Positions 50,323 to 59,786 are shown, counted from the stretch's first letter. The stretch is 64,000 nucleotides of DNA from an uncultured Trueperaceae bacterium (GCA_937873495.1 CALMXZ010000007.1:112501-176500), one strand, 5' to 3'. Translations and numbers: made by a program. Notes: generated by a model from the sequence alone, not told the origin.

Positions 50323-51762
50323 CTAGCCGATACGCATCCTCACGCTCTTGACCTCGAGGTAGTTGCTCAGCGCCTGCTGGCCTTCCTCGCGCCCGATACC
50401 GCTCAGCTTGTAGCCGCCCGCCGGGCACTGGATGTCGCCGCAGAACCATTCGTTGACGTACACCTGACCCGACTGGAGCTTGCCCGCCACCCGGTGGGCC
50501 CGGCCGAGGTCCTTCGTCCACATGCCGTTCGCCAGACCGTACTCCGTGTCGTTCGCGAGGCGGACGGCCTCCTCCTCGCTGCCGAAGCCCGTGATCGTTA
50601 CGACGGGGCCGAAGACCTCCTCGCGGGAGATGCGCATGCCGGGCGTCACGTCGTCGAAGACCGTCGGCGCCACGAAGTAACCGTCCGCCAGGCCGCCTGT
50701 GGTGACGCGGTAACCGCCCGTCAGCAACCGCGCGCCCTCGCGCTTGCCGCCTTCGATGTGCTCGAGCACGGAGCGCATGTGGCGCTCGGAGACGACCGGT
50801 CCGATGGGATGGTCTTGCACGCCCGGACCGATCGACAGGCTCTCGACCCGCTCTACGAAGCGCCTGACGAACTCCTGCCTGATCGCCTCGTGGACCAGCA
50901 GCCGCGGACCGGAGACACAGATCTGCCCGGCGTTGGAGAAGGCCGCCCAGACGCTGCCTTCGACGGCCTGGTCGAGATCGGCATCGTCGAAAACGATGTT
51001 GGCGGCGTTGCCGCCGAGCTCGAGCACGAGGCGCTTCATCGTCCCTGCAGCGCCACGCATCATGCGCCTACCGACCTCAACCGAGCCGGTGAAGGTGATA
51101 CCGCGTACGTCGGCGTGCTCCAGCAGCGCCTCGCCCACCTCGGAGCCGGGGCCGGGCACCACGTTCACGAGGCCGTCGGGCAGGCCGGCCTCCTTGGCGA
51201 TCTCCCCGAGCTTGATGGCGCCGAGGAGCGCCTCCTGAGCGGGCTTCAGGATGACGGCGTTGCCGGCTGCCAGGGCGGGGGGCACGCTGCGCGACGCCTC
51301 CCAGAGCGGTCCGTTCCACGGGATGATGTGCGCTGTGACGCCGAGGGGCTCCCTGAGCGTGTAGGTGTGATGGTTCGGCGAGACGGGGATCTGCTGCCCT
51401 TCGATCTTGTCGACCAGGCCGGCGAAGTACTCGAAGCGCTTGGCGGCCACGTCGTTCACGGTCACGCGCGAGTACCAGAGCGCGCCACCCGAGTCGAGCG
51501 TTTCGAGCAGCGCGAGCTCCTCGACGTCGCGGACCATGATCTCCGCCATGCGCCAGAGGGCGGCAGCCCGTTCGCGCAGCGGCATGGCCTGCCAGCTCGC
51601 AGCGGCCGCCTTGGCGACTTTAACCGCCCGCTCCGCGTCGGCCGCCCCGCCCCGCGCCACCCTGGCGACCGCGCGGCCGGTGGCCGGGTCGATGACCTCG
51701 AACGTGTGTCCGCCGGCGGCGTCCACCCACGCGCCGTCGATGTAGAGTCCGAACTCCTTCAT
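50323..51762 (-). CDS. NAD-dependent aldehyde dehydrogenase (last gene of the carbohydrate operon)
   Basis: The 479-residue protein has IIPWNGPLWEASRSVPPALA, the general base Glu in LELGGNAANIVF, the catalytic Cys in SNAGQICVSGPRLLVH and EEVFGPVVTITGF. It is an ALDH-superfamily enzyme, class 1/2-like rather than semialdehyde-specific. It follows the ABC permease genes by 67 bases on the same strand and probably oxidises the aldehyde released by the operon aldolase. The preferred substrate cannot be read from sequence. Confidence 0.9.
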   Translation of the reverse strand: MKEFGLYIDGAWVDAAGGHTFEVIDPATGRAVARVARGGAADAERAVKVAKAAAASWQAMPLRERAAALWRMAEIMVRDVEELALLETLDSGGALWYSRVTVNDVAAKRFEYFAGLVDKIEGQQIPVSPNHHTYTLREPLGVTAHIIPWNGPLWEASRSVPPALAAGNAVILKPAQEALLGAIKLGEIAKEAGLPDGLVNVVPGPGSEVGEALLEHADVRGITFTGSVEVGRRMMRGAAGTMKRLVLELGGNAANIVFDDADLDQAVEGSVWAAFSNAGQICVSGPRLLVHEAIRQEFVRRFVERVESLSIGPGVQDHPIGPVVSERHMRSVLEHIEGGKREGARLLTGGYRVTTGGLADGYFVAPTVFDDVTPGMRISREEVFGPVVTITGFGSEEEAVRLANDTEYGLANGMWTKDLGRAHRVAGKLQSGQVYVNEWFCGDIQCPAGGYKLSGIGREEGQQALSNYLEVKSVRMRIG

Positions 51763-51829
51763 CCGTCTTGCCTCCTGGGTGTCAAGTCCGCCGTGCGTAG
51801 CTGGTCGGCCAGGGGCCGTGCCGACGGCG

Positions 51830-52750
51830 TCATGCCTCGAGCACGCCCTTCTTGCGAGAACGCGAAGCGCTGTACGCGACGAGCGCGACGAGCGTGATCA
51901 GGTACGGGAGCGCGAAGAGGAGCTGAGCCGGCAGGTTCGGCGCGGTGATCTGGAGGGAGTTGGCGACCCCCTCCGCGGCCCCGAACAGCACCGAGGCGAC
52001 GGCGGAGCCGAGGGCCGTGCCGTTGCCTACGATGGAGGCCACCAACCCGATCCAGCCGCGGCCGCCCGACATGTTCTGCACGAAACCGCCGAGGGTCAAC
52101 GACAGCTGCGCCCCGGCCAGGCCGGCGAGCAGGCCGCTGATGACCACCGCGGCGTACTGGATGCGGCGCACCGGCAGGCCGATGGCGCGCGCCGCCACGG
52201 GCCGCTCGCCGACCGCCCTCAGCCTGAGGCCGAAGCGCGACCGGAAGACGACGAAGGCCACGATGATGACGAGCGCCCACGCCGCGTAGTCGATGATCGT
52301 GTGGCCGCTGAGGAAGGCCAGGAACGGCACGTCCTTGAGCAGGGGCACCTCCAGCTTGGCGAGGGTGGGCGCCTGCGCGTAGCGCAAGGAGCCCTCGCGC
52401 CCGGAGATGAGCCAGGCGGCGTACGTGGTGGCCGCCGCGGCGAAGGCGTTCGTCGCCAGGCCGACGATGAAGATGTTGCCGCGCAAGTACAAGGCGAACC
52501 AGGCGAACACCAGCGCCAAGGCGCCGCTCGCCAGCATGGCGGACGCTACTCCCACCACCAGGCTTCCGGTCAGCCCCGTGCCGAGCACGCCCGCGAAGGC
52601 GCCGAACACGAGTAGGCCCTCGAGCGCGATGTTGAGGACGCCGGCGCGATCGGTGATCATGGCGCCGAGCGCCAGCAGGAGGATGGGCGTCGTCATGCGC
52701 AGGACGTCGGACCAGAGTTGGGCGTTGAAGACCTCGGCAAGCACGTTCAC
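51830..52750 (-). CDS. ABC permease, BMP/nucleoside-type (second subunit)
   Basis: A 306-residue membrane protein with about nine helices: MTTPILLLALGAMITDRAGV, LNIALEGLLVFGAFAGVLGT, FGLRLRAVGERPVAARAIGL and FIVGLATNAFAAAATTYAAW. This is the BPD_transp_2 fold used by purine nucleoside (YufQ/BmpC-like) and ribose transporters. GTG 52750 overlaps the stop of the companion permease by four bases. Confidence 0.88.
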   Translation of the reverse strand: MNVLAEVFNAQLWSDVLRMTTPILLLALGAMITDRAGVLNIALEGLLVFGAFAGVLGTGLTGSLVVGVASAMLASGALALVFAWFALYLRGNIFIVGLATNAFAAAATTYAAWLISGREGSLRYAQAPTLAKLEVPLLKDVPFLAFLSGHTIIDYAAWALVIIVAFVVFRSRFGLRLRAVGERPVAARAIGLPVRRIQYAAVVISGLLAGLAGAQLSLTLGGFVQNMSGGRGWIGLVASIVGNGTALGSAVASVLFGAAEGVANSLQITAPNLPAQLLFALPYLITLVALVAYSASRSRKKGVLEA

Positions 52751-53805
52751 GGTTCGCTCCGCCCTTCCCTGGCACCCAAAGCGCGACGGATCCAGACGTA
52801 GATGGCCTGCGCCGTTATGAGGTAGAAGATGACCGACTGGATGATGGCGGCGATCCGGGGCGACACGTCGGACATGAGGGACGCCGCGTTCGCCCCCGAG
52901 TGCAAGTAGCCGTACAGCAACGCCGCCGGCACCACGCCCAACGGGTGCAGCCTGGCGACGAGCGCCACGGTTATGCCGTTCCAACCGAGGTTGTTGGAGA
53001 ACCCGGTCACCAAGCGGCCGTGCACGCCCATGACCTCGAAGATGGCGGCGATGCCCGCGAACGCGCCGCTCACCGCCATCGCGACGAGGAAGTAGCGCCC
53101 TACCCTGATGCCGCTATAGCGCGCGAACCGCACGTTCTGGCCGGTCATGCGGAGCCGATAGCCGAACCCGGTGCGGTAAAGGACGAAGAACGCCAGCACG
53201 GCGCAGCCGATGCCGATGAGGAAGCCGACGTTGAGGTTCGAGGGCGGCAGCAGCTTGGTGAGCCGGAAGGCCGCGGCCAGCGGCGGCGTCGCCGGGAAGC
53301 CGGCGCTGGGGTCCACGAGGTAGCGGCGCAGGAAGAAGTCGAAGAGGTTGATGAGCGCCGCGCCGATGAGGAAGGAGGTGATCACCTCGGTGGCCCCGAA
53401 GCGGGTGCGGAGCCAGCCGGCGAGACCGGCGAAGGCGGCGGCGGCCAGGGCCGCGGCGACGGTCGCCACCGGGATCATCCAGGGCGTCACCCAGGGTGAG
53501 AAGGTCAGGACGGCCACGCCGGCCAGGGCCCCGATGTAGACCTGGCCCTCCGCCCCGAGGTTGACCGCGCCCACCTGGAACGCCACCGCCAACCCCAGCC
53601 CCGTGAAGACGAGCGGGGCGGCCGTCTGCAGCATGTTGCCCCAGAAGAGCTTGTTGAGGAACGGCCCCGCGAAGAACGCGTGCAGGGCGGTGGCCGGCTC
53701 CGCGCTGGTCGCCCAGATCAGGGCCACGCCTATGCCGAGGGCCACGCAGATGGTCAGGGCGAGGCTGAGGGCGTCCGCCACGCGGTCGAGCGTGCGTCCG
53801 CTCAT
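52747..53805 (-). CDS. ABC permease, BMP/nucleoside-type (first subunit)
   Basis: 352 residues, about ten helices, same superfamily as its partner: PLVFTGLGLAVAFQVGAVNL, GAEGQVYIGALAGVAVL, FGYRLRMTGQNVRFARYSGI and NNLGWNGITVALVARLHPLG. Together the two form a heterodimeric channel. ATG 53805 overlaps the ATPase stop by four bases; the longer upstream frame is not conserved. Confidence 0.88.
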   Translation of the reverse strand: MSGRTLDRVADALSLALTICVALGIGVALIWATSAEPATALHAFFAGPFLNKLFWGNMLQTAAPLVFTGLGLAVAFQVGAVNLGAEGQVYIGALAGVAVLTFSPWVTPWMIPVATVAAALAAAAFAGLAGWLRTRFGATEVITSFLIGAALINLFDFFLRRYLVDPSAGFPATPPLAAAFRLTKLLPPSNLNVGFLIGIGCAVLAFFVLYRTGFGYRLRMTGQNVRFARYSGIRVGRYFLVAMAVSGAFAGIAAIFEVMGVHGRLVTGFSNNLGWNGITVALVARLHPLGVVPAALLYGYLHSGANAASLMSDVSPRIAAIIQSVIFYLITAQAIYVWIRRALGAREGRSEP

Positions 53806-55340
53806 GCGGCGGCTCCGGCTTCGCCTTTGCCCTGGAGCATGCACATCCCGAGCTCCGCCTTGCCGGTCCTACCCTGCCCCGGCAGCATTGCCACGAGGGA
53901 ACCCCTGAAGAGGACACCGATACGGTCGCTCAACGCCAGCACCTCGTCGAGATCGGTCGAGATGAGGAGGACCGCGCAGCCAGCATCGCGGTACTGGACG
54001 AGCAGGTCGTGGATGAACTCCACGCCGCGGATGTCTATGCCTCGGCTCGGGCTGGAGATGAGGATCACCTCGAGCGCGTCCCCTGGGCTGGTGGTGAGCT
54101 CGCGCGCCAGGATCAGCTTCTGGATGTTGCCTCCCGAGAGCGTGTCGACCGGCGCTCCGAGGCCCGGAGCCCTGACGTCGAAGCGCTTCAGCATCGACTT
54201 CACGTCGTTACGTAGGCGCTTGCGGCGCAACACGCCGGCCGTCGAGGAGTGGCGGTGGCACTGCATGATGGCGTTCTCGAACACGCTCGCCTTCGGCGCG
54301 CAGCCCCACTGCATGCGGTCGGCCGGTACGTACCTGAGGCCGAGCGCCCTGCGCCGCGCAGGCGTGGCGGTGCTGACGTCCTCGTCGCCGAGCAGCACGC
54401 TGCCGCCGCTTGGTTCGACGAGACCGCCGAGCGCCAGCTCCAGGTCGAGCTGGCCGTTGCCTTCGACCCCGGCGATGCCGACGATCTCGCCGGCGCAGAC
54501 CGTGAAGCTCACGCCGTCGAGCGCCGGGCGGCCCTGCGCGTCATGAACGGTGAGGTCTCGCACGACGAGCCGCTCAGGGCCGGGGGAGCCGAAGCGGCGT
54601 TGGCGGTCGACCGCGATGTCCTCCCCCACCATGAGCCGCACGAGCTCGGCCTTGGTGGCGTCGGCCCCGGTGCGCCGACCGACCACCTTGCCGGCCCGCA
54701 GCACGGTGATGTCGTCCGCTATCTCGAGGACCTCCTCGAGCTTGTGCGCTATGAAGATGACCGTGCGGTTCTCGCTCACCAGGCGCAGCACGCCCTTGAA
54801 GAGCTTCTGCACCTCGACCGGCGTGAGGACCGCCGTCGGCTCGTCGAGTATCAACAGGTCGACGTTGCGGTAGAGCGCCTTCAGGATCTCGACGCGCTGC
54901 TGCTCCCCGACGGAGAGGTCGCGCACGCGGCGCCGTGGGTCGAGAGGCATGCCGTACTCGTGCGAGAGGGCGCGGACCTGCTCAACCGCCCGGGCGGAGT
55001 CGACCCCGCCGAGGCGCGTCGGCTCGTCACCCAGCACTATGTTCTCCGCCACGGTGAGTGACGGGAAGAGCGCGAAGTGCTGGTGCACCATGGCGATCCC
55101 TGCTGCGTGCGCGTCCCGCGGCGAGCCGGGGGAGTACGGCTCGCCCTTGAAGCGCATCTCCCCCGCGTTGGGGGCGACCACGCCGCCGATGACCTTCGCC
55201 AGCGTGCTCTTGCCTGCGCCGTTCTCCCCGATGACCGCGTGGACGCGACCCTTCTCTACGTCAAGGTCGACCCCTTGCAGCGCGCGCAGCGTCCCTTGGT
55301 ACGTCTTCTCCAGGTTCCTGCATTCCAGGTAAGCGCCCAT
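53802..55340 (-). CDS. Duplicated-domain sugar/nucleoside ABC ATPase
   Basis: 512 residues with two ABC domains, as in RbsA/YufO. The first has Walker A GENGAGKSTLAKVIGG, signature LSVGEQQRVEILKAL and Walker B LLILDEPTAVLTP. The second has a degenerate Walker A (GVEGNGQLDLELAL), signature LSGGNIQKLILAREL and a modified Walker B (LEVILISSPSRGIDI, with Ser-Ser in place of the usual Asn-Pro/Asp-Glu). The asymmetric second site is usual in this class. A 14-bp hairpin separates it from the binding-protein gene. Confidence 0.92.
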   Translation of the reverse strand: MGAYLECRNLEKTYQGTLRALQGVDLDVEKGRVHAVIGENGAGKSTLAKVIGGVVAPNAGEMRFKGEPYSPGSPRDAHAAGIAMVHQHFALFPSLTVAENIVLGDEPTRLGGVDSARAVEQVRALSHEYGMPLDPRRRVRDLSVGEQQRVEILKALYRNVDLLILDEPTAVLTPVEVQKLFKGVLRLVSENRTVIFIAHKLEEVLEIADDITVLRAGKVVGRRTGADATKAELVRLMVGEDIAVDRQRRFGSPGPERLVVRDLTVHDAQGRPALDGVSFTVCAGEIVGIAGVEGNGQLDLELALGGLVEPSGGSVLLGDEDVSTATPARRRALGLRYVPADRMQWGCAPKASVFENAIMQCHRHSSTAGVLRRKRLRNDVKSMLKRFDVRAPGLGAPVDTLSGGNIQKLILARELTTSPGDALEVILISSPSRGIDIRGVEFIHDLLVQYRDAGCAVLLISTDLDEVLALSDRIGVLFRGSLVAMLPGQGRTGKAELGMCMLQGKGEAGAAA

Positions 55341-55379
55341 CCCGTGCCCACACCTCCTTCCCGTCAGGCGGTCTACCGT

Positions 55380-55412
55380 GGGAACGGCCCTCGTCGCCCG
55401 AGGGCCGTTCCC
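55380..55412. other. Strong intercistronic hairpin after the BMP-type binding-protein gene
   Basis: GGGAACGGCCCTCG (55380-55393) and CGAGGGCCGTTCCC (55399-55412) are perfect over 14 bases around a 5-base loop. It lies 18 bases after the binding-protein stop and before the ATPase gene on the minus strand. It has no U-tract, so an mRNA 3'-end protector favouring binding-protein expression is likely. Confidence 0.7.
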
Positions 55413-55430
55413 ATCCTCTCGCGGTCCCGG

Positions 55431-56459
55431 TCAGTCGTTCAGTTCGGCCTGCAATAGGCCGAGCAGGTCGATGTCGCCCGAGACGATGCCGTCCATCACC
55501 GCGACCAGCTTGTCGCGGAGGGCCTGTGGAACGTGTTGCCTGTACAGGTCGTCGTCGGCGATGGAGATGGCGCCTTCCTCGACACCCGCCGTCTCGACGG
55601 TACCGTACGGCAGCGTGCCGGCCATGGCGGCCTCGACCGCGCTGTAGATGGAGTTGTCGATGCGCTTGAGCACCGAGCCGAGGATCACGCCAGGCTGCGA
55701 GGCGTTCTGGTTGGTGTTCACGGCGATGGCGTAGTTACCGGTCTCCGCCGCCGCACGGTGCACGCCGGAATCGCCGCCACCCGTGATGGACATGATCGCA
55801 GTGCTGCCACGGCTGTACATGTTCAGGGCGAGGTCGCGCGCGCGGTTCGGGTTGTTCCAGTCGCCGACCGCCGCGAAGAGCACCTCGATGGCCGGGTCGA
55901 CGTAATGCGCGCCGGCGGCGTAACCGGGGTGGATCTTGTTGTCCATGGCCGGGTAGGGCGTGCCGGCCAGCAGGCCGACCTTCGGCGCCGCCACGTCTGC
56001 CGACATGTCCGGGTTCGTGGCGAGCAGGCCGGCGAACACGCCGCCCACGAAGCCAAGCGCCTCGTCGGAGTAGATCAGGGAGTACACGTTCGGTAGCCCC
56101 TCGACGGACGAGTCGAGCAAGACGTACTTCTGGTCTGGGAAGAGCACGGAGACGGTCTGGAGGATCTGCGGCATGCCGTCCGTGAACGTGATGATGAGCT
56201 CGTAGCGCTGGGTGGCGACGAGGGCGATGAGGCCCGTCTCCCAGTCGGACGCCGCGCCGCCTTCCGCGACGCGCACGGTGACGTTCGGAAAAGCCTGGCG
56301 CACACGCTCGACGCCCGCCGTGATGGGCGGTTCGAGCGGGTTCCCACCCAGATCGCCCGGGAAGAAGACGGCGATGTCGAAGGTGTCTTGGGCGAAGGCG
56401 GCGCCGACGCTGAGCGCCAAGCTGAGTACGACCGTCGCTAGGAGGTTGCGGTGCTTCAT
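55431..56459 (-). CDS. BMP-family ABC substrate-binding protein
   Basis: 342 residues with signal peptide LLATVVLSLALSVGAAFAQ. Features of the Bmp/Med/PnrA family: FDIAVFFPGDLGGNPLEPPI, AEGGAASDWETGLIALV, LIITFTDGMPQILQTVSVLF, EALGFVGGVFAGLLATNPD and ITGGGDSGVHRAAAETGNYA. The family binds purine nucleosides, but in sugar operons related proteins bind sugars. ATG 56459 has GGGAG upstream; the frame open to 57083 overlaps the kinase gene and is spurious. Confidence 0.9.
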   Translation of the reverse strand: MKHRNLLATVVLSLALSVGAAFAQDTFDIAVFFPGDLGGNPLEPPITAGVERVRQAFPNVTVRVAEGGAASDWETGLIALVATQRYELIITFTDGMPQILQTVSVLFPDQKYVLLDSSVEGLPNVYSLIYSDEALGFVGGVFAGLLATNPDMSADVAAPKVGLLAGTPYPAMDNKIHPGYAAGAHYVDPAIEVLFAAVGDWNNPNRARDLALNMYSRGSTAIMSITGGGDSGVHRAAAETGNYAIAVNTNQNASQPGVILGSVLKRIDNSIYSAVEAAMAGTLPYGTVETAGVEEGAISIADDDLYRQHVPQALRDKLVAVMDGIVSGDIDLLGLLQAELND

Positions 56460-56512
56460 GTTGAGCTCCCTTCCTTGGTGCAGCTCGAGGCGCTCCGGCC
56501 CGGAACGCGGTT

Positions 56513-57976
56513 CTACGTCGTTCGGCCGATGAGCGCGAGTTCTCGGAACGGTTCCTTCAGGTGCTCGTAGAGCTTGAGGAACAGCGGGTACAGCTGCTCG
56601 TAGACGGCAACGTTCTTGGTGTCTGGCTCGATCACCTCCCGGTCGTGCACCATGCGGATGGCGACCTCGCGCAGCGGTTCGCGGTCCAGGGCGGCGCGCG
56701 CAAGGATGGCCGCGCCCAGAACGCCAGAGTCGATGATGCGCGGAACGTGCACCTGTCGCCCGGTCACGTCCGCCTTGATGCGGTTCCACTCGTCCGCCCG
56801 CGCCGTGCCGCCGCTGACGACGACGCTCTCGACGCTCCCCCCGATGCTCTCGAGGATCTCGCTGATCTGGCGCAGGCCGAAGGCGACCCCCTCCAGCAGC
56901 GCGCGACCGAGGTGGGCGCGACCGTGCCTGGCGTTCAGGCCGAAGAAGCACCCGCGGGCGTCGGCGTCGTAGATAGGGGTCCTCTCGCCCTGGAAGTACG
57001 GCAACGCCAGGACCCCGTCGCTGCCAGGCTTGGTCGCCGCGATAGCGGCCAGGACGGTGCCGCGGTCCGCGTCCCGCCCCCACAGCCGGTCGACCGCCCA
57101 GTCGAGCAGACCGCCGCTGTTGGACATGGCGCCGCCGACGATCCAGCCTGAGCCGAACGGACTCGGCAGGCCGAACACGCGCTGCCGTTGGTCGGAGAGT
57201 AGGACGCTCGACGCCAGGGAGACGCCTTCGGACGTGCCGCCGATGTTGGACAGCCGGCCCGACCGGCTCAGGTCGACCCCGATCCAGTGCGCGAACGCGT
57301 CCACCGTGCCGCTCACGACGATGGCGTCATGGCCGAGGCCCAACTCGTCCGCCGCGCGAGGGGTGATGCGCCCCAGGTCGGTGCCTGCCTGGACGGAGTC
57401 GGCCGGGAAGCGGCTGCGCTCGAGACCGGCGCCCGCCAGGCGGTCGTCGGTCCACGCAGGCAGACCCCGCAACGGCTCTATCGTCACGGGCGTGCCCGTG
57501 AGCCGGAAGGCCAGGTACTCGAACGACTGAAGGAAGCAGGCCGTCCTCGCGAACAGCTCCGGCTCGTGCTCACGCACCCAGAGGATGCGCGGGAGCGCGT
57601 CGAACTCGATGTTGACCTGACCGGCGCCCAGCCGCTCGGACAGCCAGGCGGCCTCGGCGACGGCCCGGCGGTCCGCCCACGTGATGGCGGCCCGCAATGC
57701 CTGCCCAGCCGCGTCGATGGGCACGACGGTCGGCGCTTGCCCGGCCACCGCGACGGCGACGATACGCCGGGTGTCGATCTCGGCGCGGACCGTACCAAGC
57801 GCGTCGACGAGGGCGCGCCACCAGCGCTCCGCCGGTTGCTCGGCCCAGGCTTCCCGCGGGCGGTCGAGCGCGTACTCGCTCCGCCCGCTCGCCAAGCACC
57901 GACCGGCGGCATCGAACGCGGCGGCCTTGAGGGCCGTGGTACCGAGGTCAACGCCGAGCACCAGGTCGCCGGTCAC
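56513..57976 (-). CDS. FGGY-family carbohydrate kinase
   Basis: A 487-residue kinase with VLGVDLGTTALKAAAFDAAG (phosphate-1 motif), AITWADRRAVAEAAW, the catalytic Asp region VVSGTVDAFAHWIGVDLS, LPYFQGERTPIYDADARGCF and VVVSGGTARADEWNRIKADV (adenosine motif). The overall layout is xylulokinase/LsrK-like. It should phosphorylate the sugar imported by the adjacent transporter. The stop of this gene is 53 bases before the binding-protein start; its start overlaps the DMT gene stop by four bases. Confidence 0.92.
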   Translation of the reverse strand: MTGDLVLGVDLGTTALKAAAFDAAGRCLASGRSEYALDRPREAWAEQPAERWWRALVDALGTVRAEIDTRRIVAVAVAGQAPTVVPIDAAGQALRAAITWADRRAVAEAAWLSERLGAGQVNIEFDALPRILWVREHEPELFARTACFLQSFEYLAFRLTGTPVTIEPLRGLPAWTDDRLAGAGLERSRFPADSVQAGTDLGRITPRAADELGLGHDAIVVSGTVDAFAHWIGVDLSRSGRLSNIGGTSEGVSLASSVLLSDQRQRVFGLPSPFGSGWIVGGAMSNSGGLLDWAVDRLWGRDADRGTVLAAIAATKPGSDGVLALPYFQGERTPIYDADARGCFFGLNARHGRAHLGRALLEGVAFGLRQISEILESIGGSVESVVVSGGTARADEWNRIKADVTGRQVHVPRIIDSGVLGAAILARAALDREPLREVAIRMVHDREVIEPDTKNVAVYEQLYPLFLKLYEHLKEPFRELALIGRTT

Positions 57977-58968
57977 GGTCGGCTCCCCGACCGGTCGGCC
58001 CGCGGCGCGGCGGTCCGGTCGCTACCCTTGGCGGCGGCCCCCAGCAGCTGGAACGCCACCACACCTGCGCTGGTGAGCCCGATGCCGAACCAGGCGAGAC
58101 CGTTGACGTACTCGCCAAGGAACCAGGCGCCGCCGAGCGCGGTGAGCATGGGCGTGAGCCCGTTGAGCACGAACACCGTGGCTGCCGGCAGGAGCTTCAA
58201 CGCGCTGAACATGGCGTACGACGCGATGACGCCGGCGAAAACGCCGCTTGCGACGAGCGCGGTGAGGTCCTCCGGCCTGATGGTCCGGTACACGCCGAGC
58301 TGACCGGAGACGGCCAGGAAGAGGAAGCTCGTGAGCACCGAAGTGCCGTAGTGCACCGTCATGCCGGCTGACCTGCCCACGCCGTGGCTCTGACCGCGGC
58401 GCCAGACCACGCCAGACAGCCCCCAGGCGAGCGCGGGCACGAGCGCCAGCAGCATCCCGAGGAACCAGGCGTCGGAGACGGGCTGACCCCTGCTCTGCCC
58501 GACGGCCAGGACGACCAATCCGGCGAGGGTGACGCCCATGCCGGCCATCCCCCTGAGCGTGACCCTCTCCCCCATCAGGAGCCAGCCGAACAGGGCTCCC
58601 CACACGAGCTGCGTCTGCAGCACCGGCACGGCCACGTTGACTCCGCCGACGTTGAGGGCGAAGAAGAAGGCGAACGTCCCGACGACGGAAACGAGACCGC
58701 TGCCCACGAAGAGCGCCAACTTCGCGCCGAGGAAGCCGGGTCTGCCGGGGATGAGCTGGGCGGCGTGCCCACCGCGCGCGAGCAGAGCCAGCCCGAGCAG
58801 GAAGCTGGGTAGGTCGCGCAGGAGCGGCGCTGCGATCGGGTTGCCGAACGCCACACCGGCCCGCCCGAACAGGTTGGCGCCGGTGTAGCCGACCACGGCC
58901 AACAACGCCCACAGTTCACCCGCGATGCCCTTAGAACTCGCTCTCAAGGTGCGGGTCGCTGTCCTCAT
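57973..58968 (-). CDS. DMT-superfamily (EamA) transporter
   Basis: 331 residues with ten helices in two EamA repeats; the second begins SDAWFLGMLLALVPALAWGL and ends FGIGLTSAGVVAFQLLG. ATG 58968 has GGAGGG about ten bases before. Having a drug/metabolite-type permease inside a sugar operon is unusual; it may export a product or import a second substrate. Start and stop overlaps place it firmly in the operon. Confidence 0.87.
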   Translation of the reverse strand: MRTATRTLRASSKGIAGELWALLAVVGYTGANLFGRAGVAFGNPIAAPLLRDLPSFLLGLALLARGGHAAQLIPGRPGFLGAKLALFVGSGLVSVVGTFAFFFALNVGGVNVAVPVLQTQLVWGALFGWLLMGERVTLRGMAGMGVTLAGLVVLAVGQSRGQPVSDAWFLGMLLALVPALAWGLSGVVWRRGQSHGVGRSAGMTVHYGTSVLTSFLFLAVSGQLGVYRTIRPEDLTALVASGVFAGVIASYAMFSALKLLPAATVFVLNGLTPMLTALGGAWFLGEYVNGLAWFGIGLTSAGVVAFQLLGAAAKGSDRTAAPRADRSGSRP

Positions 58969-58990
58969 GGCGAAGTCGCCCTCCTGCCGG

Positions 58991-59782
58991 CTACTGTCCG
59001 AAGTCACGCACGGCCTGCTCGACCGAGGCACCCTCGTGGATGACGCGCGCGAGCGCCCGCACCACACCGCCGGCGTCCTCGTGCTGCCACACGTTGCGGC
59101 CGACGGCCACGCCGTTGGCGCCCGCCAGAACGGCCTCGTGGACCATGGTGAGGAGCTCCTCGATAGAGCCCTTCTTGTTGCCGCCGAGCACGACGACGGG
59201 CGCGAAGACCCCCCTCGTGAGGGCGCCGAACGACGCTGGGTCGCCCGTGTAGGTGGTCTTGATGATGTCGGCGCCCAGCTCGACCCCGATACGGCTCGCC
59301 AGCGTGACGTTCTCCGGGGTGTGGTAGCTCGGGTCGAAGCCGCCCGGCATCATCTCGGCCAGCAGCGGCACGTTCCATTCGGTGCACTGGCTGGAGATCC
59401 GGCCGAGGTTGTGGAGCGTCTCGCCCCTGTTCACGCCCGGGAAGCCCATGGCGGCCACGGCGTCCGCTCCGACGCGCAGCGCGTCCTCGACCGTGTAGCG
59501 CTGCTCGAAGGAAGCGTCCTTGTCGAGCATCGAACCCGAGCCGTCCAGGCGCAGGATGAGGCCCATGGCGCCGAGGTTCGCCGAGTACTCCTTGGCGATG
59601 CCCATGGTGGTGAGGACGGCGTCTGCCCCAGCTTCGCGGACCGCATCGAGGATCTTCCCGGGGTCCGCGGCCTGGGGCAGTACGTTCATGTAGGAGCCGT
59701 GGTCCATCGCGACGATGAGCGAGCGTCCGTTACTGCGGAACAGCCTCCGCATGCGACGGTTCTTGGGGTGGGTGGTGGCCAT
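58991..59782 (-). CDS. Class I aldolase of the DeoC/FbaB/LsrF group
   Basis: 263 residues with IVAMDHGSYMNVLP, AGADAVLTTMGIAKEYSANL, DALRVGADAVAAMGFPGVNR, the Schiff-base Lys in GADIIKTTYTGDPASF and VVVLGGNKKGSIEELLTMVH and GVAVGRNVWQHED. It cleaves or condenses a phosphorylated keto-sugar via a Lys imine. The closest look is to LsrF and archaeal-type FBP aldolases. The dehydrogenase gene precedes it by four bases. Confidence 0.9.
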   Translation of the reverse strand: MATTHPKNRRMRRLFRSNGRSLIVAMDHGSYMNVLPQAADPGKILDAVREAGADAVLTTMGIAKEYSANLGAMGLILRLDGSGSMLDKDASFEQRYTVEDALRVGADAVAAMGFPGVNRGETLHNLGRISSQCTEWNVPLLAEMMPGGFDPSYHTPENVTLASRIGVELGADIIKTTYTGDPASFGALTRGVFAPVVVLGGNKKGSIEELLTMVHEAVLAGANGVAVGRNVWQHEDAGGVVRALARVIHEGASVEQAVRDFGQ

Positions 59783-59786
59783 GTTC

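Noticed and set aside
50494-51897. A 467-codon plus-strand frame opposite the aldehyde dehydrogenase
   Set aside because: Antisense shadow; no ribosome-binding site or family signature.
53802-55340. Loss of function in the second ATPase site of the sugar ABC protein
   Set aside because: A degenerate second nucleotide site is normal for the RbsA/YufO class, so it is not evidence of decay.
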